Counted from the first letter of the stretch, positions 20,829-30,756 are shown. The stretch is DNA of 64,000 nucleotides from Opitutia bacterium (GCA_003558065.1 PWMU01000172.1:1-64000), one strand, 5' to 3'. Made by a program: numbers and translations. The notes: generated by a model from the sequence alone, not told the origin.

Positions 20829-21245
20829 ATGGAGAAATCGCTTATCATTCTGAAACCGGATTGTATGGAAAGCCGGCAGGCGGGAACCGTTATCAGGCGC
20901 TTCGAAGAAGCCGGATTTGACATCATCGCCTGCAAGATGATTTCGCTCGTCCCGGCCATATTGAGAGAGCATTACGCCCACGTGGCGGATAAGCCGTTTT
21001 ATCCCGAAATCGAGAGCTTTATGAGTTCCCGTCCCGTGATCGTGATGATCCTGAAAGGGGACAAAGTGATCGACCGGGTCCGGGAGATTCTCGGACCGAC
21101 CGATTCCCAGGAGGCGGCTCCCGGCACGATACGGGGCGATCTCGGAACCGACAAAATGAAAAATATCGCACACGCCTCGGACGGTCCCGAGACCGCCTCC
21201 GCCGAGATCAGGCGATTCTTCTCTTCGGAGGAGATCTTCGGCTGA
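20829..21245 (+). CDS. ndk: Nucleoside diphosphate kinase
   Basis: Ndk passes the gamma-phosphate from ATP to other nucleoside diphosphates through a phosphohistidine. The phospho-acceptor His115 lies in NIAHASDGPE, and SLIILKPD opens the fold. Length from ATG 20829 is 138 residues, typical for bacteria. The usual HASDS reads HASDG here, a small departure next to the active site. An upstream in-frame ATG at 20796 would add eleven residues of unlikely sequence. The ribosome site is weak. It appears to be a single-gene unit behind the clpC terminator. Confidence 0.96.
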   Translation: MEKSLIILKPDCMESRQAGTVIRRFEEAGFDIIACKMISLVPAILREHYAHVADKPFYPEIESFMSSRPVIVMILKGDKVIDRVREILGPTDSQEAAPGTIRGDLGTDKMKNIAHASDGPETASAEIRRFFSSEEIFG

Positions 21246-21373
21246 CCGGTTGCCCGCCGGACGACCGGTCGTGCCCGGGAAACCGAAATTCCCATCAGAG
21301 AAACCAGGCAAGGGAATGACGGGGAAGTTATTGCCTTTACGGTTCCGCTCTGGTGCAATTCCCGGGTTCCGTG

Positions 21374-23839
21374 ATGAGAATTTCCGCCTGTTGCTTAGCG
21401 TTGCTCTTGATTCCGGCCGCGGTTCTTGCGGCCGCCACGACTCCGTTTGAAGGGGAGTTTTCCGAACTCGAACCATGGTTCGAGAAGGTGGTTCCGGAGC
21501 AATGGGCTGTCGAAGAGGAGGTGCTTCGGAATACACTCTTCACGGATGGCCCCGCGGTCGTTTCCAGCGCCTCGGTCGAGTTTTCCGATATCGGTGGCGG
21601 GGCCGAGGAGGACTTTATCCTCAGTGCCCGCTTCTCGGTGCCGGACTTTGAGCGAAGCGGAACCGGTAACTTTGTGATCGGTCTGGGAGTACTTGGCGAG
21701 GAACCCGTGTTCGCCGATGCCGGGTCGGGTACCGCCCCGCACTACGTCGCCTTTATTTTCTTCGACAGCAGCACCGATTCCCACAGGGGACAGTTGAGGT
21801 TGCGCCGGGTCGACGGATCGAGCACCCGCGAGAGTTCCGGCTACCTGTACGGAAGTCCGCGTACGCTCGAGACCGGCGCGGAATACGGGCTTACTCTGGG
21901 CGGACGGTATACGGATTCCGGAGAACTGGAATTGTTGTTTCGAGTCGACGACGGCGACGACGAAATAACGGTGACTTTGGAGGATTCGGAGCCGATCGAC
22001 GGGCGGTGGTTCGGTTTGCGCAACCGGATCAACGCGTTCGGCGGCGGCGACACGCATGCCCGCGTCGACTATTCGGAATTCCGGGTCGTCCGCGAGACCA
22101 TGCCCCGCCCGCCTCCCCCGCCTACCGTTCGCGGCGACGGCTACCGCGGCATCTGGTTTACCCTGGGACAATTCTCCGAGTACGGCGACAAGTACTCCGG
22201 GGGCCTGGGCACGTACACCGCCAATCATCTGCCCCTGGCCGTGTATTCACCGGAGGTGGACAAGACGTTTTTCGTCTACGGCGGCACCCGCGCCGCGGAT
22301 GAGCGCCACCTTTGGGTCATGGCTTCCTGGTACGACCATGCCGAGCACAGGGTGCCGCGGCCGACGGTGGTTTACGACAAACAGGGCGTTGACGACCCCC
22401 ACGACAACCCAAGTCTCGCCCTCGACGGGGAAGGCTATATCCGGGTGTTCGTCAGCGGCCGCGGACGGGGCCGGCCAGGCCTGATTTTTCGAAGCCGGGA
22501 GCCTTACAGTACGGATGACTTTGACGAGGTTTACACGGGAGAATTTACGTATCCCCAACCCTGGTATGTTCCGGACGCCGGCTTTTTCCATCTGTTTACC
22601 CGGTACACGGATGGACGGGAGTTGTATTTCAGCCGCAGCGAGGACGGCGCGGAGTGGGAGGCGGCGACGAAACTGGCCGGAATCGGCGGGCATTACCAGG
22701 TGAGCCGGTATGCGGACGGCAAGATCGGCACCTTCTTCAACCGGCATCCGGGCGGCAGCGTCGACCGGCGGACCGATTTGTATTACGTGGAGACGGAGGA
22801 TTTCGGGGAAACCTGGACGACTGCCGGGGGAACGGTGGTGAGTCTGCCGTTGACTTCGGTTGACAACCCGGCACGGGTCATCGATTACGCCGCGCAGGAC
22901 AAGCTTCAGTACACGGTCGACCTGGAATTCGATGAAGCCGGGCACCCCGTCCTTCTCTACGTGACGAGTTTCGGTCACCAGCCCGGCCCGGACAACGACC
23001 CCAGGGAGTGGGTGCTGACCCGGTGGGACGGCGCGCAGTGGCATTCCCATGTCGTTGCCCCGGCGGGTCACAATTATGATCATGGCAGCCTTTATCTCGG
23101 AGAAGAGGAATGGGTGATCGTCGCGCCCACAGGGACGGGACCTCAGGAATGGGGAACCGGCGGAGAAATGGAACGGTGGATGAGCCGTGACCGGGGAGAA
23201 TCCTGGGAACGGACGCGAAAGGTCACCCGCAACAGTGTTCGCAATCACAAGTTCGCACGCGTGCCGCTCGACTGCCGGGATCCGTTTTTCGCGTTCTGGG
23301 CGGACGGAGACACCGGCGAATTCAGCGAGTCCCACCTCTATTTCTCGAATTTCGCGGGCACTCGGGTGTGGGAGCTTCCCTACGACATGGAGGGCGACTA
23401 CGCGCAACCCCGGGCTACCTTTTCAGCCTGGCGGCAATTCGGGTTCAGCGCTTCGGAACTGGCGGAGGAGGAGGTTTCGGGTCCCGCGGCCGATCCTTCC
23501 GGTCGCGGAATTCCGAATCTGGCACGGTTTGCGTTCGGGCTCGATGAGAAACAGCCGGTCCGTAGCGGGCTTCCCGGTGTGCGGTTGGCAAGGGTCGACG
23601 ATTCCGGCGAACAGCCGGTGATCTCCTTGTCCTATAGCCGTTTAAAGGGAGTCGAGGGGATCGATTTTATTGTGGAGGTTTCGAATGACCTCAATGCCTG
23701 GGTGCCGCCGGGCGGCGGGGATTGGACGATGGAAACCGAGGATGCGGGCGATGCCTGGAAGGTGACGCTGTCCCGCGACCTCGGCGACGGAGAAGGGGTG
23801 CTGTTCTACCGGGTACGCCTCGTCGCCGACGCGCTCTAA
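21374..23839 (+). CDS. Secreted BNR/sialidase-like beta-propeller protein
   Basis: An 821-residue exported protein. The signal peptide is MRISACCLALLLIPAAVLA. Residues about 20-240 form a jelly-roll-like N-terminal region. From GDGYRGIWFTLGQ onward it matches the BNR_4-type beta-propeller family, some members of which are polysaccharide lyases. The C-terminal 110 residues (NLARFAFGLDEKQP to VLFYRVRLV) resemble the cell-surface tail domain common in Verrucomicrobiota and Planctomycetota exoproteins. The substrate is unknown; a polysaccharide is likely. No transporter or sulfatase gene adjoins it. ATG 21374 was chosen because it starts the signal peptide. Confidence 0.8.
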   Translation: MRISACCLALLLIPAAVLAAATTPFEGEFSELEPWFEKVVPEQWAVEEEVLRNTLFTDGPAVVSSASVEFSDIGGGAEEDFILSARFSVPDFERSGTGNFVIGLGVLGEEPVFADAGSGTAPHYVAFIFFDSSTDSHRGQLRLRRVDGSSTRESSGYLYGSPRTLETGAEYGLTLGGRYTDSGELELLFRVDDGDDEITVTLEDSEPIDGRWFGLRNRINAFGGGDTHARVDYSEFRVVRETMPRPPPPPTVRGDGYRGIWFTLGQFSEYGDKYSGGLGTYTANHLPLAVYSPEVDKTFFVYGGTRAADERHLWVMASWYDHAEHRVPRPTVVYDKQGVDDPHDNPSLALDGEGYIRVFVSGRGRGRPGLIFRSREPYSTDDFDEVYTGEFTYPQPWYVPDAGFFHLFTRYTDGRELYFSRSEDGAEWEAATKLAGIGGHYQVSRYADGKIGTFFNRHPGGSVDRRTDLYYVETEDFGETWTTAGGTVVSLPLTSVDNPARVIDYAAQDKLQYTVDLEFDEAGHPVLLYVTSFGHQPGPDNDPREWVLTRWDGAQWHSHVVAPAGHNYDHGSLYLGEEEWVIVAPTGTGPQEWGTGGEMERWMSRDRGESWERTRKVTRNSVRNHKFARVPLDCRDPFFAFWADGDTGEFSESHLYFSNFAGTRVWELPYDMEGDYAQPRATFSAWRQFGFSASELAEEEVSGPAADPSGRGIPNLARFAFGLDEKQPVRSGLPGVRLARVDDSGEQPVISLSYSRLKGVEGIDFIVEVSNDLNAWVPPGGGDWTMETEDAGDAWKVTLSRDLGDGEGVLFYRVRLVADAL

Positions 23840-23903
23840 ACGGTGGCAGGCCCGATTTCCCGGCTTGCGTTGAGCGGCACATCCCCGCAACACTGCGGCC
23901 AGG

Positions 23904-24584
23904 ATGTTTTCGATTATTCTGTGCACCTACAACCGGGCGGACATTTTGTCCGAAGCGATCGAGTCCGCGTTGCAGCAGACCTGGAAGGATTTTGAACTCC
24001 TCGTTGTGGACGATGGAAGCGAGGATTCGACGCGCCGGGTAGTCGGAAACTATCGGGCGATGGACTCGCGTGTGAGGAGTCACCGTCACGAGCACAACCG
24101 CGGTCTCCCCGCCGCGCGCAATACGGGGTTGGCGGTTGCGAGCCGCGAATGGGTGACCTTTATCGATTCGGATGATACCTACCTGCCCGAGCATTTGGAG
24201 ATTCGCGCCCGGTCGATTTGCGACAGTCCCGGCGTCGATTTGATTCATTCTCCGGCGAAAGTATCGGGCGAGGACTGGGTGGCGGACCGAGAAGATCCGA
24301 GCCGGCGGATCTCCCTCGACCAGTGCCGGCTCGGTGGCACTTTTTTTATTCGTCGTGAGAAGGCGTTGGAGATCGGAGGGTTTCCCGCCGTTGAATATGG
24401 GGATGACACCCTGTTCTACGAGCGAGCCGAATCGGCTGGGTTCAGGATTCGACTACTGGAAGCGAGAACCTATGTCTACAACCGTTCCAGAGAGGATGCC
24501 ATTACCCGGCGGATGGCGGAGCGACAGAGGAATGCGGGGCTCAAGGGTGCCGTATGCGGAGGGCTTTCCAAGCCGTTGTCATGA
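23904..24584 (+). CDS. Family 2 glycosyltransferase
   Basis: A GT-A fold transferase of 226 residues that moves a sugar from a nucleotide-sugar donor to an unknown acceptor. SIILCTYNRADIL opens the Rossmann-like fold, VVDDGSEDST follows, and the metal-binding DxD-type motif is DSDD near residue 92. A probable catalytic acidic residue lies in EYGDDTLFYER. No membrane segment is seen, so it acts at the cytoplasmic face. Its stop overlaps the ATG of the next gene (ATGA), linking a sugar transferase to a signalling kinase. Confidence 0.88.
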   Translation: MFSIILCTYNRADILSEAIESALQQTWKDFELLVVDDGSEDSTRRVVGNYRAMDSRVRSHRHEHNRGLPAARNTGLAVASREWVTFIDSDDTYLPEHLEIRARSICDSPGVDLIHSPAKVSGEDWVADREDPSRRISLDQCRLGGTFFIRREKALEIGGFPAVEYGDDTLFYERAESAGFRIRLLEARTYVYNRSREDAITRRMAERQRNAGLKGAVCGGLSKPLS

Positions 24585-25699
24585 AGTTGGAGGAACATCC
24601 CTTTATTCAGAACTTTCCCGGGGATTTCGCGAAGTCACTGGTCCGCCACGCCACGTCCCGTTCTTTGAAGGAGGGAGAGATCCTTTTTGACGAAGGGGAG
24701 CCGGCGAGTTCGCTCTTCCTCGTTCTGAGCGGAGACATGGTTCTGGAGAAAAAGTACAAGGGAGAGGAGTTCTTCACACTCGCCCGGACCCGGGCCGGAG
24801 AGTACTTCGGGGAGCTGGCCGTTCTTGACGGGAGCGCTCGAAGCGCGCGTGCCCGTTGTCTGCGGGAAGCGGACCTGGCCGAGATTCGTGCCAAGACCTT
24901 GTTTTCGGTGCTTGAGCGCGCGCCGTCGAGTTCGGTGATCCGGTTCTTTCTTCCATTGGCGAGCAATCTCCGCTCCACGAGCAGCCGTTTTATTCGCGAG
25001 ATGCTCGGCAAGGAGAAGCTGGCGGTTGTGGGGGAAATGGCGGACTCGATCATGCACGACCTCCGCAGTCCCCTCACAACGATCCAGCTTGCCTGCGACT
25101 TGCTGCGCCGGGAGGTCACGGACGGACCCGCCGAGCGTTATTGCGATATGGCGGACAACCAGATCCGCGTTCTGCAAGGCATGATGGAGGAACTGCTTGA
25201 GTTTTCCAGGGGCGCTCCGAATCTCAAGCGGAAACCGGTGCCCGTCCAAGATCTCTTTTCCGCCTTCCGAGAAAATAATGAACTGACGCTTCGCGATTCG
25301 AACATTGCCTTGAGGGTCGAACCGATCGAGGGGGTGCTCCAGATCGATAGCGAAAAAATGTTGCGTGTGATCCAGAACCTGTTCAACAACGCTGTCGATG
25401 CCATGGGTGACGGGGGAACCGTATTCCTCGGCGCCCGGCCGGCCGGCAGTGATCAGGTCGAACTGGTGTTCCGGGATGACGGCCCCGGAATCCCGGAGGC
25501 GATCCGGGAACGGATTTTCGAGCCTTTTGTGACTCATGGCAAAGAGAAGGGAACCGGCATCGGCCTGGCGATCGTCAAGACCATGGTCGAGGCCCATGGC
25601 GGTACGATCGCCTTCTCGTCCGAAGCCGGGAAGGGCACCGAATTTCGGCTGCTGCTCCCGATGTCGTCCCGCAAGACCGTCAGCCGGGAAACGGGATGA
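24581..25699 (+). CDS. Cyclic nucleotide-binding-domain sensor histidine kinase
   Basis: A soluble 372-residue kinase. Residues about 5-115 form a cNMP/Crp-type sensor with GEYFGELAVLDGSARSA at the phosphate-binding cassette. A linker leads to a HisKA domain with phospho-acceptor His159 in SIMHDLRSPLT, then a HATPase_c domain with an N box (NLFNNAVDAMG), G1 (DDGPGIP) and G2 (GTGIGLAIV). The cassette is only a partial match, so the ligand may not be a cyclic nucleotide. No receiver domain is fused or adjacent. ATG 24581 overlaps the glycosyltransferase stop, and its own stop overlaps the rhomboid start. Confidence 0.9.
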   Translation: MKLEEHPFIQNFPGDFAKSLVRHATSRSLKEGEILFDEGEPASSLFLVLSGDMVLEKKYKGEEFFTLARTRAGEYFGELAVLDGSARSARARCLREADLAEIRAKTLFSVLERAPSSSVIRFFLPLASNLRSTSSRFIREMLGKEKLAVVGEMADSIMHDLRSPLTTIQLACDLLRREVTDGPAERYCDMADNQIRVLQGMMEELLEFSRGAPNLKRKPVPVQDLFSAFRENNELTLRDSNIALRVEPIEGVLQIDSEKMLRVIQNLFNNAVDAMGDGGTVFLGARPAGSDQVELVFRDDGPGIPEAIRERIFEPFVTHGKEKGTGIGLAIVKTMVEAHGGTIAFSSEAGKGTEFRLLLPMSSRKTVSRETG

Positions 25700-26631
25700 C
25701 GGGTGGCGAGGGCAACCCCGGTCTCTCCGGCGGTGAGCCGGGACGGGTGCCCGTCGCCCGTTTCCGCAGACTGAAGGCAGCCAACGAGTACGCGCTCGTG
25801 GTGCTCTCCATGAAGCTTCCGTATTGGCTGATTGAAGAGGAGGGGCGCTACGTTCTGTATGTTCCGGCTGAAAATGAGGAGGCCGTTCGCGATCAGTTGG
25901 AACGCTACCGGCGGGAGAGTCGCTATTGGCCGCCGGTGGAACGCACGGATCCGTCTCTTTCCGTCTCGTCGATGTCGATCTGGGCGTATTGCCTTGTCTT
26001 GGGGGCCTTTTTCTACGTCAGTCACGGCACCTCCGGGGCACGCGAGGAATGGTTTGCCCTCGGGCGTCTCGATGCGGAGCGGATTTTGGAAACGGGCGAG
26101 TGGTACCGCACGGTTACGGCACTGACTTTGCACGCCGACATCGGGCATCTCGCCGGGAACCTGGCGGGCGGTGCCTTGTTTGCCTTCTTCCTGATCCGCG
26201 TGCTCGGCGCCGGCCTCGGATGGCTCCTGATCCTGATGTCGGGGATCCTGGGCAACACGGTCAATGTCCTCGCCCATGCGGACCGGAGCCACTTTTCGGT
26301 GGGAGCTTCGACGGCGGTTTTCGGCGCGCTGGGGCTGATTGTCGGCTACCAGTTGGTTCGCGAGTGGCGGAGTTCGGGGTGGCGCTGGCCGAAGCGTTTG
26401 TGGATCCCTCTCGGCGGCGGACTCGTCCTGCTCGGATTTCTCGGCGCCGGCGGGGAGCGCACCGACGTCCTGGCTCACCTCTGGGGATTCCTTGCCGGTA
26501 TGGTCCTGGCCTTGCCGGTCGCCTGGAAGGATTGGGCCTGGATCCGCTCCGTGAAAGTTCAGGCGGTCCTGGCCGTTCTCTCCCTCACGGTCGTCGCCGC
26601 GTCATGGATGACGGCGTTCGCCGGTTCCTGA
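25696..26631 (+). CDS. Rhomboid family intramembrane serine protease
   Basis: The 311-residue protein has a soluble N-terminal region of about 90 residues and then six or more membrane helices. The catalytic dyad is Ser205 in SVGASTAVFG and His261 in DVLAHLWGF; HADIGHLAGN supplies the conserved His/Asn of helix 2. Rhomboids cut membrane proteins within or near the bilayer. The N-terminal part (PYWLIEEEGRYVLYVPAE) looks like a small cytoplasmic domain of unknown role. Its ATG overlaps the histidine-kinase stop (ATGA), so the kinase and protease are made together. Substrates are unknown. Confidence 0.92.
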   Translation: MTGGEGNPGLSGGEPGRVPVARFRRLKAANEYALVVLSMKLPYWLIEEEGRYVLYVPAENEEAVRDQLERYRRESRYWPPVERTDPSLSVSSMSIWAYCLVLGAFFYVSHGTSGAREEWFALGRLDAERILETGEWYRTVTALTLHADIGHLAGNLAGGALFAFFLIRVLGAGLGWLLILMSGILGNTVNVLAHADRSHFSVGASTAVFGALGLIVGYQLVREWRSSGWRWPKRLWIPLGGGLVLLGFLGAGGERTDVLAHLWGFLAGMVLALPVAWKDWAWIRSVKVQAVLAVLSLTVVAASWMTAFAGS

Positions 26632-26799
26632 GATCCGGAGCCGGGTTGCCGATGTTTTCACATAACAACGCAAATACGGAATCCCCGGAGATGCCGAAGA
26701 TGAAACACGGTGCCTTCAATCCGCCGGCACGAACGCTTTCGCATACGGGGCTTTTTCACGCTTGCCGAGGCATTGGCCCGAAGTAAGGTCTTAGGTTCG

Positions 26800-27894
26800 A
26801 TGGGCAATATTTTTGGAACGCTTTTCAGGATCAGCACATGGGGCGAAAGCCACGGAGGCGGAGTGGGGGTGGTCGTGGACGGCTGTCCGCCCGGGCTCCC
26901 GCTTTCGGCGGAAGAGATCCAGGTCGAACTGGACCGGCGCCGTCCCGGGCAGAGCAAAATCGTTACCCAGCGGAAAGAGACGGACAGCGTCATCATTCTC
27001 TCCGGTGTGTATCAGGGTAAAAGCACGGGGACGCCGATCTCCATGATGACTTCCAACGTGGACCACCGCCCCGAGGCGTATGACGAGATGCGCACGAAGT
27101 TTCGTCCCTCCCATGCCGATTTCACCTATCAGCAGAAGTTCGGTTTTCGGAATCCCGAGGGCGGGGGCCGGTCCTCGGCCCGGGAGACAATCGGCCGGGT
27201 GGCGGCCGGGACGATCGCGCGCAAACTGCTTCGGTTGGCCGGAGAGGTGGAGATTGCAGCATTCGTCCAGCGGATACACGATATTGAGATGCCGGAGCGG
27301 AACGGCTTTCCCTCGCGGGAGGAGATTGATGCGAATCCGGTGCGCTGCCCCGATTCCGCGGCGGCTGAGAGCATGGAGAAGCGGATTATGGAAATCCGGA
27401 AGGAGGGTGATTCCGTGGGTGGTGTGATCGAGTGTCGCGTGCGCAATCTCCCCGCCGGGCTGGGGGCTCCCGTGTTCGACCGCCTCGAGGCGGATTTGGC
27501 AAAAGCTATGCTTTCACTCCCTGCAACCAAGGGATTCGAGATCGGGAGCGGGTTCGGCGGGACTTTTTCCAAAGGGTCGGAGCACAATGATGCCTTCGAG
27601 AACAGGGAGGGACGGATCCGGACAACCTCGAACCGTGCCGGGGGAGTCCTGGGCGGAATTTCCTCGGGGGAAGAGTTGCGTTTCCGGATCGCGTTCAAGC
27701 CAACCGCCACCATCCTGAAGCCACAGCAAACCGTGACCGAGAGCGGCGAGGAAACCGAACTTAAAGGCAAAGGACGGCACGACCCCTGCGTTTTGCCCCG
27801 GGCAGTCCCTATCGTCGAAGCCATGACGGCACTGGTCCTCGTCGATCACTGGATGCGGCAGCACGCGCAATGCGGGAGCCTGCCGGTTGAGTGA
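26800..27894 (+). CDS. aroC: Chorismate synthase
   Basis: AroC converts EPSP to chorismate, the last shikimate step, using reduced FMN. The 364-residue protein has the signatures [31 protein letters not shown] with [10 protein letters not shown], and [17 protein letters not shown] chose ATG 26800 ([10 protein letters not shown]) because it matches the family N-terminus; an upstream ATG at 26710 would add 30 unrelated residues. It lies 168 bp after the rhomboid gene and is coupled to the next gene. Other aromatic genes (aroA, tyrA, trpB, chorismate mutase) are scattered through the window. Confidence 0.97.
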   Translation: MGNIFGTLFRISTWGESHGGGVGVVVDGCPPGLPLSAEEIQVELDRRRPGQSKIVTQRKETDSVIILSGVYQGKSTGTPISMMTSNVDHRPEAYDEMRTKFRPSHADFTYQQKFGFRNPEGGGRSSARETIGRVAAGTIARKLLRLAGEVEIAAFVQRIHDIEMPERNGFPSREEIDANPVRCPDSAAAESMEKRIMEIRKEGDSVGGVIECRVRNLPAGLGAPVFDRLEADLAKAMLSLPATKGFEIGSGFGGTFSKGSEHNDAFENREGRIRTTSNRAGGVLGGISSGEELRFRIAFKPTATILKPQQTVTESGEETELKGKGRHDPCVLPRAVPIVEAMTALVLVDHWMRQHAQCGSLPVE

Positions 27895-28696
27895 AAAACT
27901 CCTGCTTGAAGAATGCGACCCCGAAGGGGATAGTGAAGGGATGACTTCAGCGCACGCCTACGTCATCCTGGGCGCCGCCGGCTCCGGGCGGCACGAGGTT
28001 CTTGCCGACCTCCTGGCCGGCTTGCCCTCGTCCCTCCGGCTCGTTGTCTGCGTTTCCGAACGCGAGCTTGAAAAAGCGACGGCGGCGGGGCTTGGGGGGG
28101 AGGCCACTTTCATTCTCAAAACCTGGAAATGGGAGGACGGGGGGATCGAGGTCGAGCTCCCCGAGGGATCCACCGGTTTCATTTTCGTTTCCGAGGGCGC
28201 CTCCAACCCGGTGGACCAGATTGAGGCCTTTTATTATTGGTCCAGGAATCAGCGGCTGGACGTCGCGAGAATTTTGTCCGTGGTGCACTGCCGGCTGGCT
28301 TACGAGAATCCGGACCTGCAGAAGTGGTACGACGCCTGCATTCACTTTTCGGACTATGTTCTGCTCAACCGCAGAGAGGGGGTTCCGGAAAAGTGGATGA
28401 AGAGCTTTCAGGAGCGCTACAGGAAATTATTTTATCCCTGTATTTTCGAGATGGTCAAGAAGGGCCGGGTCAGAAATCCGGCCCTGGTGATGGACCCTTT
28501 GCCGCGGCGTTTGTCGCAGCTGTTTGACGATGATGATGAAGAGGGGGCGGAGCCGGAAGAGCCGGGCGAGGCGGAGGGCGACGCTTTGGAGGTGTCTCTC
28601 GATCCCTATTTCGACCGGTTGCCGTCGGGAAAACGGGCCAGGGAGATTCCGGACATTGGCGGGTACCTTTCGGGGGGAGACAAAGTGCGCGAATGA
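27887..28696 (+). CDS. CobW-like protein with degenerate P-loop
   Basis: A 269-residue cytoplasmic protein. An N-terminal strand-loop-helix, [19 protein letters not shown], looks like a Walker A motif with the key Lys replaced by Arg and the following Ser/Thr by His. Later, [25 protein letters not shown] and [12 protein letters not shown] fall in the order of CobW/YjiA GTPase motifs but lack the NKxD specificity motif (NRRE here). It may therefore not hydrolyse nucleotide. The C-terminus is acidic. It may start at TTG 27887, overlapping the aroC stop, or at ATG 27941. Coupling to aroC is the only functional hint. Confidence 0.65.
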   Translation: MSEKLLLEECDPEGDSEGMTSAHAYVILGAAGSGRHEVLADLLAGLPSSLRLVVCVSERELEKATAAGLGGEATFILKTWKWEDGGIEVELPEGSTGFIFVSEGASNPVDQIEAFYYWSRNQRLDVARILSVVHCRLAYENPDLQKWYDACIHFSDYVLLNRREGVPEKWMKSFQERYRKLFYPCIFEMVKKGRVRNPALVMDPLPRRLSQLFDDDDEEGAEPEEPGEAEGDALEVSLDPYFDRLPSGKRAREIPDIGGYLSGGDKVRE

Positions 28697-28801
28697 TTAC
28701 ATAATTTTGTTTCTGGACTTGCGCGCCCCGGTAAAGATTCTTTAACGTGCCCTTTCTCATGGGAGACCGCTCACCCGAAACGGGGTGACGTTTCCCTTCA
28801 A

Positions 28802-28883
28802 GCTCAGGTGGTGGAATTGGTAGACACGCATGATTCAGGTTCATGTGCCGCGAGGTGTGGGGGTTCGAGTCCCCCCCTGAGCA
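28802..28883 (+). tRNA. tRNA-Leu (CAG)
   Basis: A complete cloverleaf with a long variable arm. The acceptor arm pairs 28802-28808 with 28876-28882, with A as discriminator. The D-loop is GGAATTGGTAGAC, the anticodon loop reads TTCAGGT (anticodon CAG), and the T-arm has GGTTCGAGTCC. CCA is not encoded. Confidence 0.95.
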
Positions 28884-28920
28884 TCGCCTATCTCGAGGAC
28901 CCGTATTTTCGCGTTGGCAT

Positions 28921-30756
28921 TCAATCCCGCAGACGTGTCCTCATCTCCAGTCGCTCTTCCTGAAGCGGGTCAAATTTGGTGATTCTCCAACCGGACGGAA
29001 AGCCCTCAACCGTGAAGATCGCGTGATAACGGTTTCTCCGTGTGTGGATGTGTCCCCAGTGCTCCACTGTGCCGGTGACCGTCCATGAGGTTTCATAGTG
29101 AAATGCCTGGATGGCCCCGGGAGAGGCCTCGACCGGTCGGTGCGATCCGTTTATCAACTCGATTTCCTCCACCCGCGAAATTCCTCCGCCTTCTTCCTCC
29201 ATTTTCAGGTTTTGCCGGATTTGCAGGTAAAGGTCTTCGAGGAGTTTCCCCGAAACGCTTTTCTCAAGAGCGTCGTAAGTTTGTGCTTCGTGGCGGTATT
29301 CAAAGGCCTGGTAAATGTTCTTGAGAAGCGGTTGGAAGACGGAGTGGGCCGCTGAATCGTCCAGGGCGGGGGGAGAGGCAAGAGGATTGGGCAGTCGGGT
29401 GCCCGCGTAGGGTTGGGCGGCCACCGCGGCGACCGCGCAGCCACCGGCCAGGAACAGACGGAAACCACGGCGACGGATAGCGCTGCTCCTTGCGGCGAAC
29501 CCCGCCAGAATCAGGGCGGCCGTCCAGCCCAGAACGGACAGAACCGGGATCCGGACTTCCGGTGGCGCTTCGGGTGCATCCACCTGCGCGAATTCAACCG
29601 GCGATGGTTCCCTCTCGCGTTCCCATTCGAAAAGGGGCCGGCGCGGGCCGAGTTCAATTCGTCGACTGCTCTCCTCAAACTCATACAGTATCGGGGTCAG
29701 ATAGGGCATCCTTTTGTCGAAGTGCTCCCACTCAAATCTCAGTTGTTGTGGGGGAGTTTCGGCCGGAAAAGAAAGGATCACCCCCACCCGGGCATTGTAG
29801 GCGCTCACCTCGCGCCGGGGCGCTTCCCGAGCGAAATCCCGGTAGTCCGGACCAAAAAACTCGAGCCGCTGGAGCAGGGGCGTGACTCCGGTGCTGTTGA
29901 TCCGGACCCGGTTGTGCTTGCGGAGCCATTGGTAAACTCGATCGCGGGCCGCATCCTGTTCCTCCACGGTCATCACTTCCAAGTCTTCCCGATCCAGGGG
30001 AACCCAGCTTGCCAGAGTGAGCAGGGGAAGGAGTACCTCGTGGCGCACCTCGTTTTCGGTGATGTAGATGAAGCTGTAAACCTGGCTGTAACTGGTGATC
30101 CCCAGCCGGTCTTCCTCCCTTCTCCCGGCCATTTCTTCACGGAACGATTCCAACTCCTCATCGTCGAGAGCGGCAAGGTCCATCTCCCGGTCGAGTTCGA
30201 CCGTGTGGGCGGCTCCGTGGCTGAGAATAGCCTGATCGATTTCAACCCCATCCAGGTGAATCTGGGCGTCCATTTCCGAGGGAATACGCGGATCGTCCCC
30301 GTCGAAATTCTGAAACACAGTCAGGAACGAAGGCTGCGAATTGGAGGTGAATTCCAGCTCATACACGACCCAGTGCGCCATCAGATCACCGAAGGGAACG
30401 CCACCTTCAGGAATGTCGGCAAAATCAATGTCGATGATTCTTCCGTCGAATCCTTCCCCTTCGCCGTCACGCAGTTGAAAATATTGAAGAAGAAAATCGC
30501 CGTGCCCAAGAGCGCTCCGCTTAATGGTTTCCCTCGAAAAACGAGCGTCCCCGGTCGATTCCATCTCCTGGAAAAAGTAAAGATCCTCCACCATGAGAGC
30601 GAACTTCACGGATATCGAGTTCTCTTCGACGTTGATCCGAGAAGCGGTGAGAGAAATCGGATGGGCCTGCAGGAAGATGCCGGGAAAAAAGCAAAGAAAC
30701 GGAATCCAAAGCGCCGCCCGGCGAAGGGCGCCCAAAACGAAAGGCGGCCGTCCCAT
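28921..30756 (-). CDS. Exported membrane-anchored protein of unknown function
   Basis: A 611-residue protein with a signal peptide (cleavage likely after LQA, before HPISL). A large extracytoplasmic region contains HPISLTASRINVEENSISVKF. A transmembrane segment follows at about residue 450 (VLGWTAALILAGFAA) and a hydrophobic stretch near residue 475. A C-terminal domain is rich in charged helices (YRHEAQTYDALEKSVSGKL). The opening His-Pro-(Leu/Ile)-Ser pattern recalls the extracellular N-terminus of HupE/UreJ-type proteins, but no family is assigned. I chose ATG 30756 because it begins the signal peptide. It is divergent from the phosphatase gene across 200 bp. Confidence 0.7.
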   Translation of the reverse strand: MGRPPFVLGALRRAALWIPFLCFFPGIFLQAHPISLTASRINVEENSISVKFALMVEDLYFFQEMESTGDARFSRETIKRSALGHGDFLLQYFQLRDGEGEGFDGRIIDIDFADIPEGGVPFGDLMAHWVVYELEFTSNSQPSFLTVFQNFDGDDPRIPSEMDAQIHLDGVEIDQAILSHGAAHTVELDREMDLAALDDEELESFREEMAGRREEDRLGITSYSQVYSFIYITENEVRHEVLLPLLTLASWVPLDREDLEVMTVEEQDAARDRVYQWLRKHNRVRINSTGVTPLLQRLEFFGPDYRDFAREAPRREVSAYNARVGVILSFPAETPPQQLRFEWEHFDKRMPYLTPILYEFEESSRRIELGPRRPLFEWEREREPSPVEFAQVDAPEAPPEVRIPVLSVLGWTAALILAGFAARSSAIRRRGFRLFLAGGCAVAAVAAQPYAGTRLPNPLASPPALDDSAAHSVFQPLLKNIYQAFEYRHEAQTYDALEKSVSGKLLEDLYLQIRQNLKMEEEGGGISRVEEIELINGSHRPVEASPGAIQAFHYETSWTVTGTVEHWGHIHTRRNRYHAIFTVEGFPSGWRITKFDPLQEERLEMRTRLRD

